64,000 bases of DNA from Sorex araneus (lineage: Eukaryota > Chordata > Mammalia > Eulipotyphla > Soricidae), in NCBI RefSeq assembly GCF_027595985.1, contig NC_073304.1:214736500-214800499 (forward strand). Direction: 5' to 3'. The position numbers and the translations under genes were made by a program. Positions 33,435-44,104 of this stretch are shown piece after piece; position 1 is the stretch's first letter; every line of letters starts with the position of its first letter. A model generated the notes under the pieces. It did not search any database, was not told where the DNA came from, and saw only the letters and a program-made list of their open reading frames with translations.

Positions 33435-33582
33435 GTGTGGGTGACTTGGGCCACACCCGGCGCTGTCCGAAGGATACTCCCTGCTCTCTGCTGAAGGCAC
33501 CAAGTGGTGCCAGAGACCCAACCTGGGTCCACCACATGCCAGGCAAGCCCTTTGTCCTCTGGTACTGTCTCCACAGCCCTTT
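33435..33582 (-). mobile_element. old SINE, minus
   Basis: Diverged copy beside the G-rich tract. Confidence 0.75.
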
Positions 33583-33699
33583 CAACTTTTCCTTCTTCTT
33601 CTCCTTTTTTTTTTTTTAATAAGGAAGAGTCTAATAGAATATCCCGATGATTCAACTGATAGTCACTTGTTGCTTTGCAGCAGCAGAACCAAGAATCCA

Positions 33700-34262
33700 A
33701 GAGATGGGGGTGGTGGTGGGAGGGAGTGACTAAGGCTGCTCAGAGCTGCAATCCTCATGAGAGCAGGGATAAGACCGCTCCCCTCTGGGATGAAGGAGGG
33801 CCAGACGTGGGGATGTGGGATGGGGGGTGTGTGTGGTAGGATGGATAGGGGTAGGAGATGATGGTGTAAGGGGGTGGGGGTGGGAGTGGTGAGATGGGCA
33901 GGGGTGGGGGGTAAGGTGAGTGGGGTGGGGGGGTGAGCGGGGTGGGGGTGAGGGGTGAGTGGGGAGGGGGTGGCAGGGTGGGCAAGGGTGGGGAGTGGAA
34001 GGGGAACGAGATGGGGGTAGGGGTGGGGTGGCGGGGTGAGCAGGGGTGGGGGTGGCAGGGAAAGGGGTAGGGGTGAGGGGTGGTGGGTAGGGCGGGAGGG
34101 GGGGTGAGGGGTGGTGGGGAGAGCAAGGTGGGGGGTGAGGGGTGGTGGAGGTGGCAGGGTGGGTGGGGGTGGGCGTGGCGGGGAGAGCAAGGTGGGGGGT
34201 GAGGGGTGGTGGGGAAAGTGGGGTGGGGGTGGCGGGGTGAGGGAGGGTGTCGGGGTGGGCGG
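33700..34262. repeat. G-rich low-complexity tract
   Basis: Over 500 bp of GGGGTG/GGTGGGG-type imperfect repeats on the plus strand, directly beside the CALCOCO2 CpG island; it is C-rich in the CALCOCO2 transcript (intron 1). Many G-runs could form quadruplexes. It produces long proline-rich false ORFs on the minus strand. Confidence 0.85.
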
Positions 34263-34816
34263 GGAGAGCGGGGGCGGGGCACGGCACAGCCACTAGACGG
34301 CGCGGTCAGTGCGCTCCACGAGCTCGCTCTTCTCCGCGGCCGTCCCGGGGTCCAGCCGGCCTGACCTCGGCAAAGGGGCTCCGGCGGCGGGAGGGCGAGG
34401 CCCGGGGGGGCAGTGGCGAGCCCGGGGCCCCACGCGGACGGCGATGACGTCGCGGCCAGGGCCGGGGGCGGCGGGGCTCGGGCCCCGCGGAGCGGCCGGC
34501 ACGTCGTGACGCACGGCGGAGGCCCCGAGCCGCCGGGCCCGCAGGGGCCCCGCTCGCGGCCCGGGAGCTGCCGTCGGGCCGGCGCCGCCGTCGGCGGGCG
34601 GGGGTGGGGGTGGGGGAGCCGGCCTGCCTCGCCCGCGGCCCGCCCACGGGGCTGGGGGGCTCCAGGCACCACTCCCATCCGGGTGACCCGGGTCACCCCG
34701 GAGGGGCGGACCGCAGTGAGAACCGAAACCAGCTGCACTTCCCGCTCTGCCCAGGGCCCGAAGCGCGCCCCCCGCGGGCCGGGGCCCTCGGCGCCCTCCG
34801 TCGCTCGGGAACTCAC

Positions 34817-34930
34817 CGGGGGCAGCAGCTGGCCGCGGCGCCACAGCAATGGGCAGCGACCGGGCCGGGGCGGGGCTCAAAACCCGCCTGGCCTCGCCCA
34901 CCGCGCCGCAACGGTCAGCAGGCCCCGCCC
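34817..34930 (-). other. CALCOCO2: CALCOCO2 probable noncoding exon 1
   Basis: Ends at donor GCCCCCG|GTGAGTTCC. The donor strength and position just downstream of the ZNF143 element support it. The transcription start is a guess between 34,860 and 34,935. Confidence 0.6.
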
Positions 34931-34934
34931 TGGC

Positions 34935-34959
34935 CGCGGGGCGTGCTGGGAGTCGTAGT
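34935..34959 (-). promoter_or_regulatory. ZNF143/THAP11-type promoter element
   Basis: The minus strand reads ACTACGACTCCCAGCACGCC followed by CCGCG, close to the ACTACAATTCCCAGCATGC consensus of the Staf/ZNF143 SBS2 site common near housekeeping transcription starts. It lies about 120-140 bp upstream of the exon 1 donor. Confidence 0.7.
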
Positions 34960-35199
34960 GTGCGGCCGGGTCCGGAGGCGCGCCCCCGCCTCCGACTCCC
35001 TCTGCATGGAGCGCCCTTCCCTCCCCGAGGGCAAACCCACAAACCCGCCCGCACTGCCGACTGCCCCCCGCACGCGTCACTCCGAGTCCCTCTGGCGTCT
35101 GTTGGAACCTGCCTCCCGCCGGTCCCAAAGGAGACCCAGAAATCTACCTGCGCGCAGGGTGCTTTGCGAGCCCCGAGCCTAGAAGTGACCCCATCGGGA

Positions 35200-35490
35200 A
35201 TCCTGCTAAGTCAGTGCACATCGATAATCTGATCAATCTCTTAGCTTGCTTTCAGCAAGAATCCTGTTAACTTTCCGGACTTGGATTGATTGCATGTGAA
35301 TTATTTTACAAGACCTTAAATCGTAGGTAATTGATAACCTAGAGGTTTATTGAATTATTTCCCTTGTAGGGAAACAATTTTTTTCTTTTGCTTCTATTTG
35401 CAATTCCTTTCAACATTTCTTTTTCTCAGACAAATTTTGTTGTTTTTTTTTGAACATCTATTTGACTGTGTCTCTGAGTGAAATAAAATT
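35200..35490. other. intergenic, AT-rich
   Basis: Unique sequence upstream of the CALCOCO2 promoter; nothing recognised. Confidence 0.4.
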
Positions 35491-35496
35491 TGGACG

Positions 35497-35975
35497 GGGT
35501 GGGCACACTTGGTAATGCTCAGGGGTAACTCCTGGTTCTGCACTCAGAAATTGTTCCTGGAGGTGCTCAGAGAACCATTTTGAGGTTCAAGGCAAACAAC
35601 CTACCCACTGTACTATCACTCCAGCCCCAATGTTTTGTTTTCTTTTGTTTCTTGAGCCACCTTGTACCTGGTGTACACCTAGCTCTACACTCAGAGACCA
35701 TTCCTGGGGGCTGGAGGGGCCATATGGAATGCCAGGGATAAACTCAGGTTGGCAGTATGCAAAGCAAGTTACTCTGACCACTGTATTATCACGCCAGTCT
35801 GAGAATTTTTTTTTTTTTTTGATACACCTGGTGATGCTCAGGGCTTACTCCTGGCTCTGCACTTAGAGTTCATTCCTGGTGGGTCTCAGGGGACCATATG
35901 TGGTGCCAAGGATTGAACCCAGCTTGGGCAAGTGCAAGGCAGGCACCCTACCACTATACTATTGCTCCAATCGCA
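35497..35975 (-). mobile_element. three SINEs, minus
   Basis: Copies at 35,497-35,628, 35,636-35,797 and 35,815-35,975, decreasingly complete. Confidence 0.82.
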
Positions 35976-35999
35976 AGATAAAATGTTTTAACATCTTCA

Positions 36000-36768
36000 C
36001 TTGTTTGGGTTTTCAGGCTATACTTGGCAGTGCTCAACACTTATTCTTGGCTCTACTCAAGTATCCCCCAGGGATCACTCATGGCAGAACACAGGGGACC
36101 AAAGGGGGTACTGTTGGGGACTGCTCAGGACCCTGAACAAAAGAGGACCCCGAAACCTTTACCCTGGACAAACCGGAAAATTCCATTACCAGCTTTGCTT
36201 GACCTGAGGCACAGGTGCCCTTGTGACAAAGGAAATAGCCAAACTCAAGAGGTAAAAGTAGCCCAGGGCAGTTAACTAAGAGACGCCATTAAGCCCCTAA
36301 AGTAGAATACCTTCCTCTACCTTGTGCCTTCCTCCTGCCAGATGCTCCTGCCAGATAAACCCTTGCCTTCCTCTCCCCACTATTTCTCAATCTACTCTTG
36401 AAGAATGTTGTAAGCCCACCTAATACACCCTGAACCTTTCCTTATTTGGTCTGAGAAGACACTTCCCTGATGATTGACAACTTATGTACCAACCCCCTGC
36501 TAAGAAAAGTATAAAACCAGCGTGGCAATTAATAAAGTTGCCCTTGATCGGCATGTGTCGTCTTGGGCCCCCTATTTATTATCCTCACTAGTTTTATTTC
36601 AGGTCAGAACCGCTCACAGAACCCACCCAATTAGGAGCGCTTTCCACTGTTGTCTCTCCGAGGGCCGGAGAGATCTCCAGGGGAATGCGCAGGGTACCAG
36701 GGATAGAATGCACGGGTGGACCACATGCAAGGCAAGTTCCCTACTCGTTATAGTATTGCTTCAGCCCT
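36000..36768 (-). mobile_element. SINE split by the solo LTR
   Basis: The tail half (36,000-36,111, gctatacttggcagtgctca...) and head half (36,698-36,768, ...gcaaggcaagttccctactc, ttgcttcagccc) join across the LTR once one copy of gggtac is removed. Confidence 0.88.
36112..36691 (+). mobile_element. solo LTR of an endogenous retrovirus
   Basis: 580 bp starting TGTTGGGGACTGC and ending AATGCGCA (TG...CA), flanked by the 6-bp direct repeat gggtac (36,106-36,111 and 36,692-36,697). It has a TATA box (gtataaaacc, about 36,509) and AATAAA (about 36,528) in the U3-R order of a plus-strand LTR. It splits a minus-oriented SINE, whose halves continue on both sides. The 6-bp duplication fits a class II (ERVK-like) origin. 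No internal retroviral genes are present. Confidence 0.88.
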
Positions 36769-36927
36769 GTTCAATTTAATAACTGTACAGGGGAAAAGTT
36801 TTGCCTTTTCTTGAAAGTTCTATGAACACTTCTTTCAGTTTATAATGCATATAAATATACTTGCTGTATTTATATCTATAGATTTTTACATTTTCCCACT
36901 GACTATTAGATAAAACTTTAAAAATCA

Positions 36928-37102
36928 GGGGCTGGAGCGATAGTACAGCGGGTAGGGCATTTGCCTTGCATGTGGCCGACCTGGGTTCGATCCCCAGTTT
37001 CCCATATGGTCCCCTGAGCACCGCTAGGAGTAATTCCTGAGTGCAAAGCCAGGAGGAACCCCTGTGCATTGCCGGGTGTGACCCAAAAAGCAAAAAAAAA
37101 AA
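36928..37102 (+). mobile_element. tRNA-derived SINE, plus
   Basis: Near-consensus, with A12 tail. Confidence 0.94.
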
Positions 37103-37296
37103 ATTCAAACATAATTATAATCAAACATAATATATAACATAATTCTTGGTTTCTTTTTTGTTACAATAGGTGATCCTACCATATGTACATCACCATGGAA
37201 ACCAAACTGCTTTGCACAGAGGATGAGCCCGAGACACTTACCTGTTACTGCACCAGCTGTCAGAGAACTTTCCCTTTTTAGTAAAGCAGTTTTTTT

Positions 37297-37455
37297 TTCC
37301 ACACTTGGCAGTAACACCTGGCTCTGTGCTAAAGGATCACTCCTGGTGGTATTCAGGGAAGCATGTACGTGTGGTGCTGGGCATAGAACCTGGGTCTGCC
37401 TGGAACAAGGCAGCAAGGCCAACACCCTACCTGCTGTGCTATCTCTCCCACCTCA
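37297..37455 (-). mobile_element. old SINE, minus
   Basis: Diverged copy ending ctatctctcccacc. Confidence 0.75.
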
Positions 37456-37583
37456 GGAAAACTTCTCTGGAACTTATTTCTCAAAATCATGTAAACCAAG
37501 AAAAGTCTAATCTGAAAATAACCACAAAGGGCTCCTTTGAGAAACACCATTCTCCCTCCAAATTCAAGAGAAGATAACAATGG

Positions 37584-37757
37584 AGGCTGGAGGGATAGCA
37601 CAGCGGGTAGGGCGTTTGCCTTGCACGCGGCCGACCTGGGTTCGATTCTCAGCACCCCAGATGATCCCCTGAGCACCGCCAGGAGTAATTCCTGAGTGCA
37701 GAGCCAGGAGTAACCCCTGTGCATTGCCAGGTGTGACACAAAAAAGAAAAAAAAAAG
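37584..37757 (+). mobile_element. tRNA-derived SINE, plus
   Basis: Near-consensus, flanked by aagataacaa on both sides. Confidence 0.94.
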
Positions 37758-37759
37758 AT

Positions 37760-40400
37760 AACAAGTAAGACAAAATATAGAATCCTTTGCTCCTAGCCAA
37801 GCAAGCAGCCCCATTCCCAAGGGCTCTTGCGTCACGTACACGTCAAAACAGAACTGAGAAAACGTGCTGGGCAGCCATTTCTCCTTCTCTTTCCTCCCAA
37901 ACGTTAACAAAAATGTGTGGAGGAAGGAGGTGTGGGCTCTCTGGACCCTCTGCAAGGCTCTGACCAAGCTTTGTCCATTCTCTCATCTGAAAACAAGAAA
38001 ACAGCAAGTCTAAGAGCTTTTCCCCATAAAGGAGGATCCTGCTTGTGAAAGGAGAATCCTGCTTGTGACACGGCTCCCTCAGCCTGCGCTGATAAAGCCG
38101 ACACACAGGACTCCAGCCAAAGCTGGGGATGTAAGACTACACTGTCTGAGTACCTTTGCCTTACTTCCACTTTCTGCCTCATTCGCAGTGTGCAGATGGA
38201 GACTTTTATTTGCGAAGGGACCTGGAAAAAAAAAAAAGAATTCCCCAAGGGACGCTGCTTTAAAGGAGCAACAGCAGTGTGTGCGCTCTCCCTCCCTCCC
38301 TTTCCTCCCCCCTCCCTCCCTCTCCTCCCCCCCCTGACGCCCCGCCCCCCCATCCCCATCTCATCAGTGACTTAGAATCCCAAACTGAGAAACAGTTTGT
38401 GTGTCAGCTGTAGAACCAAGAGCTTTTGAAGCATTTTCGTATTGTCTTACTATTTGTTTAGTCACGTGGCTTCCTTAGGAACGAAAGGAAAACAGTTTCG
38501 ACCTTTTTCTTTCTGTCACACATGCTTGCTTCTGAGTTGGAGCTCAGAAGAGGGGACAGGGCCCATGCGTGCGTGCATGTCTTTATTCCAGCTCACTTCT
38601 TCAGCCGCTCATTTCCGGGCCCAGCAAGTCCCTCCGTGTCTGCCCTGCGCATCTTCCTGGTTTGCTGGCGCAAATCACCAGGCTGCTCTGATTTCCGGGC
38701 TGTCACTCTCTGGCCCTGGAGGGGCTGCTTGACGGGGTCACGGCCCACTCAGCTCCCCAGTAAGGCCAGCTCCCGGGTTTCTTCTCCCTGGGTTCTCTCC
38801 TGTCTGCGCCCCTGGAGGGACAGCGGTGCCAGGCTCTGGCCTATTAGCGCCCATTGCAGCTCCCCTCATAAATAACCGGTTGTCAAGAGGTTTTAATGGA
38901 AGCCCTCTGGAAGCTGTAAATCTCTGTGTCTCCTTCCTGCATCTTCTCCCTCATTTCCATCACAATATCACTCCGGAGGGACCTGAGACCAAAGCGAGAG
39001 CTTGGCAGAGCAGATTGGTAGGGCACTGGGGACAGGAAGCTGCCGGCTGGGGGCGGGGAGCAGAGCCGGGCCAGTTGGTTTGGGGGAAGCATCTGCCGGG
39101 TGGCCAGTGGATGGTGGTCCCCTGCCCCCCAGGGGGAGGGGCAGGATCGCCCAGGGCCAGGAGGAGACTGGAATGGCAAAGAGATTTCTGGAACAGCTGC
39201 TGACGCTGTCACCTTGGGCCTTCCGGGGTGACTGAGCTCTCTCTGGGCGGGTGCTGGCGGCTGCCTTTGTCTCCACTCTCCTGAGCAGGCCAGTGGGGGG
39301 AAAGGTACAGGGTCCACTATGAGGAGGGAAAGTCCCTTTACCAATTTTGGTCCCCAATGTCACAAGGTTTATTTCTAGGTGGCCAAGAGCAACCAGTAAG
39401 TAGTGAAGAACTCTGCAAACAACTAATGATCAAGCTTCATGGATCAGCTTAATAAGGGAGATTTAGGGCTCCAGAGACTAAAATCTGATGCGCACAATTT
39501 CAGGGAATGGCCATGTGTCCAAGGACAGACCTTGCTGCCTGAGCAACCTGGTGGGGAGAGGGGGTGTCGCCCAGCTCTGCTTCATGTGTGTAAGGGGAAG
39601 TGCAGACTGGATTCAGCGTCTGCCAGAAGGAGGTAGGTGTGTTCCTGCCTCATCTCCACTGATCACAGAATGAGGCCCTGGGCACAAGTGGCGGCACAGG
39701 ACCCCCACGTGAATCTGTGAAAAGCTTCTCTGGTCCCATCCAGGAAGTGTTTCTGACTCCATCCATCCAGCACACTCCGCATTGGGGTCAGGATCCCGCC
39801 TCTGCCATCAATCCTGAGATTCTAGGTTTCTGTCTTTTCTGTTTCCCCCTCATGGGCTGGAAAAGTGTTCTGTTCCCCCAAAGAGACCCATAATCTGTGA
39901 GTCTTAACCTGGGGCTCTCCAGTCCTTTTCTACAGGGACAGCTCTGTTTCAGTAGCAAGAAATTGCGCATCTGGAACATTCTCAAGGAGGAGGAGGAAAG
40001 GCATCGGCTACAAAAATTCTTGGCTCCATCCTTAAAGAGCGTTTCCTAAAAACACTATGTTCAGGAACTTAAAATCCAGCCTTTGTTTGATCTTTCTCCA
40101 GTCCCATATTAACCAGGCTGAAACAGCTTCCACTGACAATCCTTTTCAGTCAGACCCAGAGGATTAGGGCTTTGCTGGAAATAGAAACAACTATTTTAAT
40201 CCAGTCACTACAATCACTATTCCGATTCTCCACCTGTAAAAGAAAAATCAAGGTGTCCCACCACCGGAAGCCAAGATCCTTTGAGCCCGGGTGACCTCTC
40301 TAATTGGTCTAAGTGGCAGGATTGGATCATGACCTCTCATGCCTCTGAAGGGGTTACCATGATTAATTCAAATGTTAATTATAGCTTTTCCACATCCCTT
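37760..40400. other. intergenic unique block, 2.6 kb
   Basis: The longest repeat-free stretch between the two genes. It includes a C/T-rich run (38,280-38,360, ccctccc type) and moderately GC-rich sequence at 38,550-39,330. Open frames overlap on both strands without codon bias, so I call no gene. Possible regulatory DNA. Confidence 0.45.
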
Positions 40401-40409
40401 TTCCTTTTT

Positions 40410-40975
40410 TTTTCCTTTTTGGGTCACACCCCGAGATGCTCAGGGGTTACCCCTGGCTTTGAACTCAGGAATTACTCTTGGCGGTGCTCGGGGGACTATA
40501 TGGGATGCTGGGAATTGAACCCAGGTCTGCCCTGTGCGAGGCAAACGCCCTGCCTGCTGTGCTATCGTTCCAGCCCCATCCCTTTTACTTTTTTTTTCTT
40601 TTTTTGGTCACATCTGGGGATGCACAGGGGTTATTCCTGGCTCTGCACTCAGGAATTACTCCTGGAGGTGCTCAGGGGACCATATGGGATGCTGGGAATC
40701 GAACCAGGGCAAAAGCCCTACCCGCTGTGCTATCACTCCAGCCCCCCATCCCTTTTACTTTTAAGAGTTAATTTTTACCCCTTTTATTCTTTTTTTGGGG
40801 GGGGGGCCGGGGAGCTGGCTTTGGGCCACAACCAGAGGTGATCAGGATTTTCTTCTGGCTCTGCACTCAGGAATTACACCTGGAGGTACTTGGGGGACTA
40901 GATGACATCAAACCCAGGCTGGCCTCGTGCAAAGCTAGCATCCCCCTCCCTGTATTACCTTTCCGGCAACCCCCT
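40410..40975 (-). mobile_element. three SINEs, minus
   Basis: Copies 40,410-40,577 and 40,593-40,745, the second flanked by catcccttttactttt (40,577-40,592 and 40,747-40,762), then an old copy with a G-run, 40,795-40,975. Confidence 0.88.
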
Positions 40976-41099
40976 CCGCCTTTTACATTTAAGCCAGCGA
41001 AACCTCTGCAAATATTACCACTGTCCAGGTTACCCCGTCAATAATACAGCTAACTTGAATCCCAATCCGCTGCTCTCAGTACGGTGCCTCCTGCACCTT

Positions 41100-41620
41100 G
41101 TTTTGGCTCTTTCCCCGGCTTCCCGGAGAGAATCCAGTACCAAGCGCCGCTAATGCAGCACTGGCCGGCGCAGCTGGAGCTGGGGGTTCAAACCGTTCGG
41201 ATGCCAGGCGGCTCCCGGGATCGGTTGCGCCTGCGCCCCGCGCCCCGACGGCGCGGACCTGGAAGTCGCGCCCCGCGCCCGCGCGTCGTCTCCCGGGACA
41301 ACCTCCAGCGCTTCCCCCTCCAGGGCGCGGGGGGCGGTTATTAGGCTTGGGAGCGAGCGGGAGGAGGACCGCAGGGGCCAATCGAAGGCCTCGACAACCT
41401 CTATGCAAATCTGAGACCCCGGCGAACCCCAAATTAGGAGGAGTCGGATTTGCTGGGAGTAGAGGTGGTCGGGCCGGTTACCCGAGCGAGGTGTGATTGC
41501 GAGCAAACTGGCCGCCGCGCGGGGCGAGACGGGGCGGTAGGAATCGTAGGACTTAGGTAAGCGCGCCCCAAAGCCCAGTTCTGGCATCCAGGGCCTCCCC
41601 GCACCCCCGATCACCTAGTT
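41100..41620 (+). promoter_or_regulatory. TTLL6: second CpG-rich island, candidate TTLL6 promoter
   Basis: CpG-dense, SINE-free block containing an NRF1-like TGCGCCTGCGCC (41,226-41,237), a CCAAT box (41,378-41,382) and an octamer ATGCAAAT (41,403-41,410), followed by a plus-strand donor at 41,556. Spacing and order suit a plus-strand promoter. The link to TTLL6, 11.5 kb away, is inference; an independent noncoding RNA is possible. Confidence 0.55.
41440..41556 (+). other. TTLL6: candidate noncoding first exon
   Basis: Ends at GGACTTAG|GTAAGCG, a strong plus-strand donor about 150 bp after the octamer. It could splice to the TTLL6 acceptor at 53,107. The start is estimated. Confidence 0.4.
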
Positions 41621-41624
41621 CTGC

Positions 41625-42075
41625 GGGGACCCGGTTTCCCCTCCAGGTGTCCAGTTTGCGCTCTGGGGTGGTGGTGATCTCCAAACCCGCTCGCCCGGAC
41701 ACCCCGGGACCCTTTCGGTCTCTGCAGCCTGTCCCCCCTCCTCCCGCGGCCGCGTGTCCTCCTCCCCTCCCCTCACGGTCACAACAGCGCCCTCAAACCC
41801 CGGTCCCCTCCTCCACCCCGCAAGGCTTGGAGCCTTTCCCATCTCCCTCACTCTTTCCCCTTCTGAGCCCGGCCCCCTCCCCATTCCCACCCTTGTACAC
41901 CCACTTCCTGGCCTCCCAACTGGGTCCCCCCCTGCACACTTTTTACACTTCTTTCTCTCTGGGGTCTCTGGGTTCCTCACGGATTCCTTTTCTTCCTTCC
42001 GCAAAAGCCTCCCGGGAAAGACCCTTTTGTCTTTCCTGCCCTCACAGCCCCCTGCAAATATTCCCACACCTATTT
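41625..42075. other. C/T-rich intergenic or TTLL6 intron
   Basis: Pyrimidine-rich (cccctccccattcccaccct type), no repeat family recognised. Confidence 0.45.
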
Positions 42076-42084
42076 CTTATTTAT

Positions 42085-42490
42085 TTTTGTTTTGGGGTCA
42101 CATACAGCTGTGCTCAGGCGTTACTCCTGGCTCTACACTCAGGAATCACTCCTGATAGGCTCAGAGGACCAGATGGGTGCCAGGGTTGGAACCCCCATCA
42201 GACTTGAACAAGGAAAGTTTCCTAGCCACTGTGCTATCTCTCTAGCCCCGACCTTCTTATTTTGAACCAAGTGCACCTTAAAAATACTAGCATTAGGGCT
42301 GGAGCAATAGCACATCGGGTAGGGCGCTTGTCTTGCATGTGGCTGACCCCGGGGTTCGATTCCCAGCATTCCATATAGTCCCCTGAGCACCACCAGGGTA
42401 ATTCCTGAGTGCAGAGCCAAGAGTAACCTCTGTGCATTGTCGGGTGTGACATGAAAAGCAAAAACTAAAAAAAATAAAAAAAAACCAAAA
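42085..42490. mobile_element. SINE minus and SINE plus
   Basis: Old minus copy 42,085-42,250 and younger plus copy 42,297-42,470, flanked by ctagcatta words. Confidence 0.85.
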
Positions 42491-42559
42491 AAAAAAAGAC
42501 CCAAAATACCCCTAGCATTAGCAATACTAAAGCAATCTTTATATCCACCTCTACCAGAT

Positions 42560-42700
42560 GAATGTTTTTATTTTTCTCATTTCACTTATGAGGAAACGGA
42601 GACACAAAGAGACTCCATTACTCGTTACCTCACCCACACTCACTCTTCTACTCTGTGGTAGAGCTGGGAATTGAATCCAGAATCTGTTTTTGGGTATTCC
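42560..42700 (-). mobile_element. MIR fragment, minus
   Basis: catttcacttatgaggaaac, ggagacacaaagagact and gtggtagagctgggaattga match the reverse complement of MIR. Confidence 0.75.
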
Positions 42701-42849
42701 CCCACACACACACTCTTAGAAGTGTACTGGATATTGTTTAGAAAATGCCTGGGCATGAGCCTGATCTGTGAATTGCATCTTTCAGTCTTGCAGAATTTCT
42801 CAAGTTTTAGTAGGAAAAAAAAAAGGCATCAGAGCCTGAAAGATTTTGT

Positions 42850-43615
42850 TTCTTGGTTTTGGATCCACACCCAGGGATGCCAAGGGATACTCCCAGCTCT
42901 ATAGTCAGGAACAGCTCCCAGAACTGTTCTGAGATCAGGTAGTGCCAGGTTTAAATCCATGCAGAGCATGCACTATTGGTTGAACTATCTCTCTGGCCCC
43001 AGCAGGATTCTTCCTGCTCCCAGTGAATACTGTACTGCTTTTCATTTTTTTTTTTTTTTGGAAGGGGGAGAGTAAGGAGGATAGGTGTGGGCTGCATCTG
43101 GCTGTGCTAAGGACTTAATCATGCTCTACCCAGGGGTCACTTCTGATGGATCTTGGGGGACTGACCGCATGTGGTGCCAGGAATCGAACTTCAGTCAGCC
43201 ATTAGCACAGCAAGCGCCGTTACCCACTGTACTGTCTCTCTGGTCCAAAGGTGGTACTTCAAATGACACAACCCTCCAGCAATTGAGTGTCCCCATCTAC
43301 CTCTTATTAGTCCCTATTTTATTAAAGATTCTTCAGGTCTTGTGCTATAAAGCAAAGGATGTCTAGAATGGAAAGCTCAATACCCGTAAAAGGCATCTTA
43401 TTTTATCTTACTTGCACCAGTTAGGCACTTTCCTTGTTTTCTTTTGGTTTTGGTTTTGGGCCAGATCCAGATATGTCCAACTCTTTCTCCTGGCTCTGTA
43501 CTCAGGGATCACTCCTGATGGAACTTGGGGGACCAGATATGGTTCTGGAATCAGGGTTGTTAGGTATATGCAGGGCAAACGTCTTACCCCCTATACTACG
43601 TCATTGACCCCAAAG
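42850..43615 (-). mobile_element. three old SINEs, minus
   Basis: Copies 42,850-43,000, 43,080-43,247 and 43,445-43,612. Confidence 0.75.
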
Positions 43616-43705
43616 CTTTATGCACTTTTCTAGATATATGAAAGTTTTATTTTCCTGGTGGTCCTGTAACAGAGAAAAGGGGGAATTGGAGAGGAGGCAA
43701 TTACT

Positions 43706-43717
43706 GGTGTGTGTGAA

Positions 43718-43786
<69 letters not shown>
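43706..43786 (+). repeat. (TG)n(GA)n compound microsatellite
   Basis: About 34 bp of TG joined directly to about 46 bp of GA. Confidence 0.97.
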
Positions 43787-43790
<4 letters not shown>

Positions 43791-44104
43791 AAACCAATGA
43801 GGTAAAGCTGAAAGCAGCATCTATATGTATTAGTGGTTCATCCTCCTTCATAAACTTTGAACTTTTCCTAGAGCAAGTCTCTGGAGGCTTCAGAAGGATA
43901 CATCTAGTAGAAGAATAAGAAGAATAGGGAACTGTAGGATAACATGGGTTTTGTCCTTTTAGCCTTGCCACAGGGAACTTAGTTTACCTTAAAGCAATGT
44001 CCTTTCTGTCTGGACACAGGGAGACAGTTAATAATATGCTTTGTAACTTGGGAGCTGATTGACTCCAATAATATTTACTCTTGGGAATCTGCTTTCTCAA
44101 CTCA

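Larger units (their letters stand above)
34280..35180 (-). promoter_or_regulatory. CALCOCO2: CpG island promoter of CALCOCO2
   Basis: Visibly GC- and CpG-dense sequence, sharply bounded by the G-rich repeat on the left and AT-rich DNA on the right, with no SINE inside. It contains the ZNF143-type element (34,935-34,959), a consensus splice donor for the minus strand at 34,817 and a CRE-like TGACGTCG (34,445-34,452). It is the only such island upstream of the first coding exon. Long ORFs across it are base-composition artefacts. Confidence 0.8.

Noticed and set aside
33755-35054. Open frames of 364 and 253 codons on the minus strand
   Set aside because: Proline/Arg-rich translations of the G-rich tract and CpG island, overlapping in different frames; no domain, no splice context.
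36112-36691. Possibility of a provirus with genes
   Set aside because: Only one LTR length lies between the target duplications; no gag, pol or env sequence is present.
38442-39344. Overlapping open frames in the repeat-free block between the genes
   Set aside because: Frames overlap on both strands in GC-rich DNA with no splice signals, conserved motifs or family resemblance.
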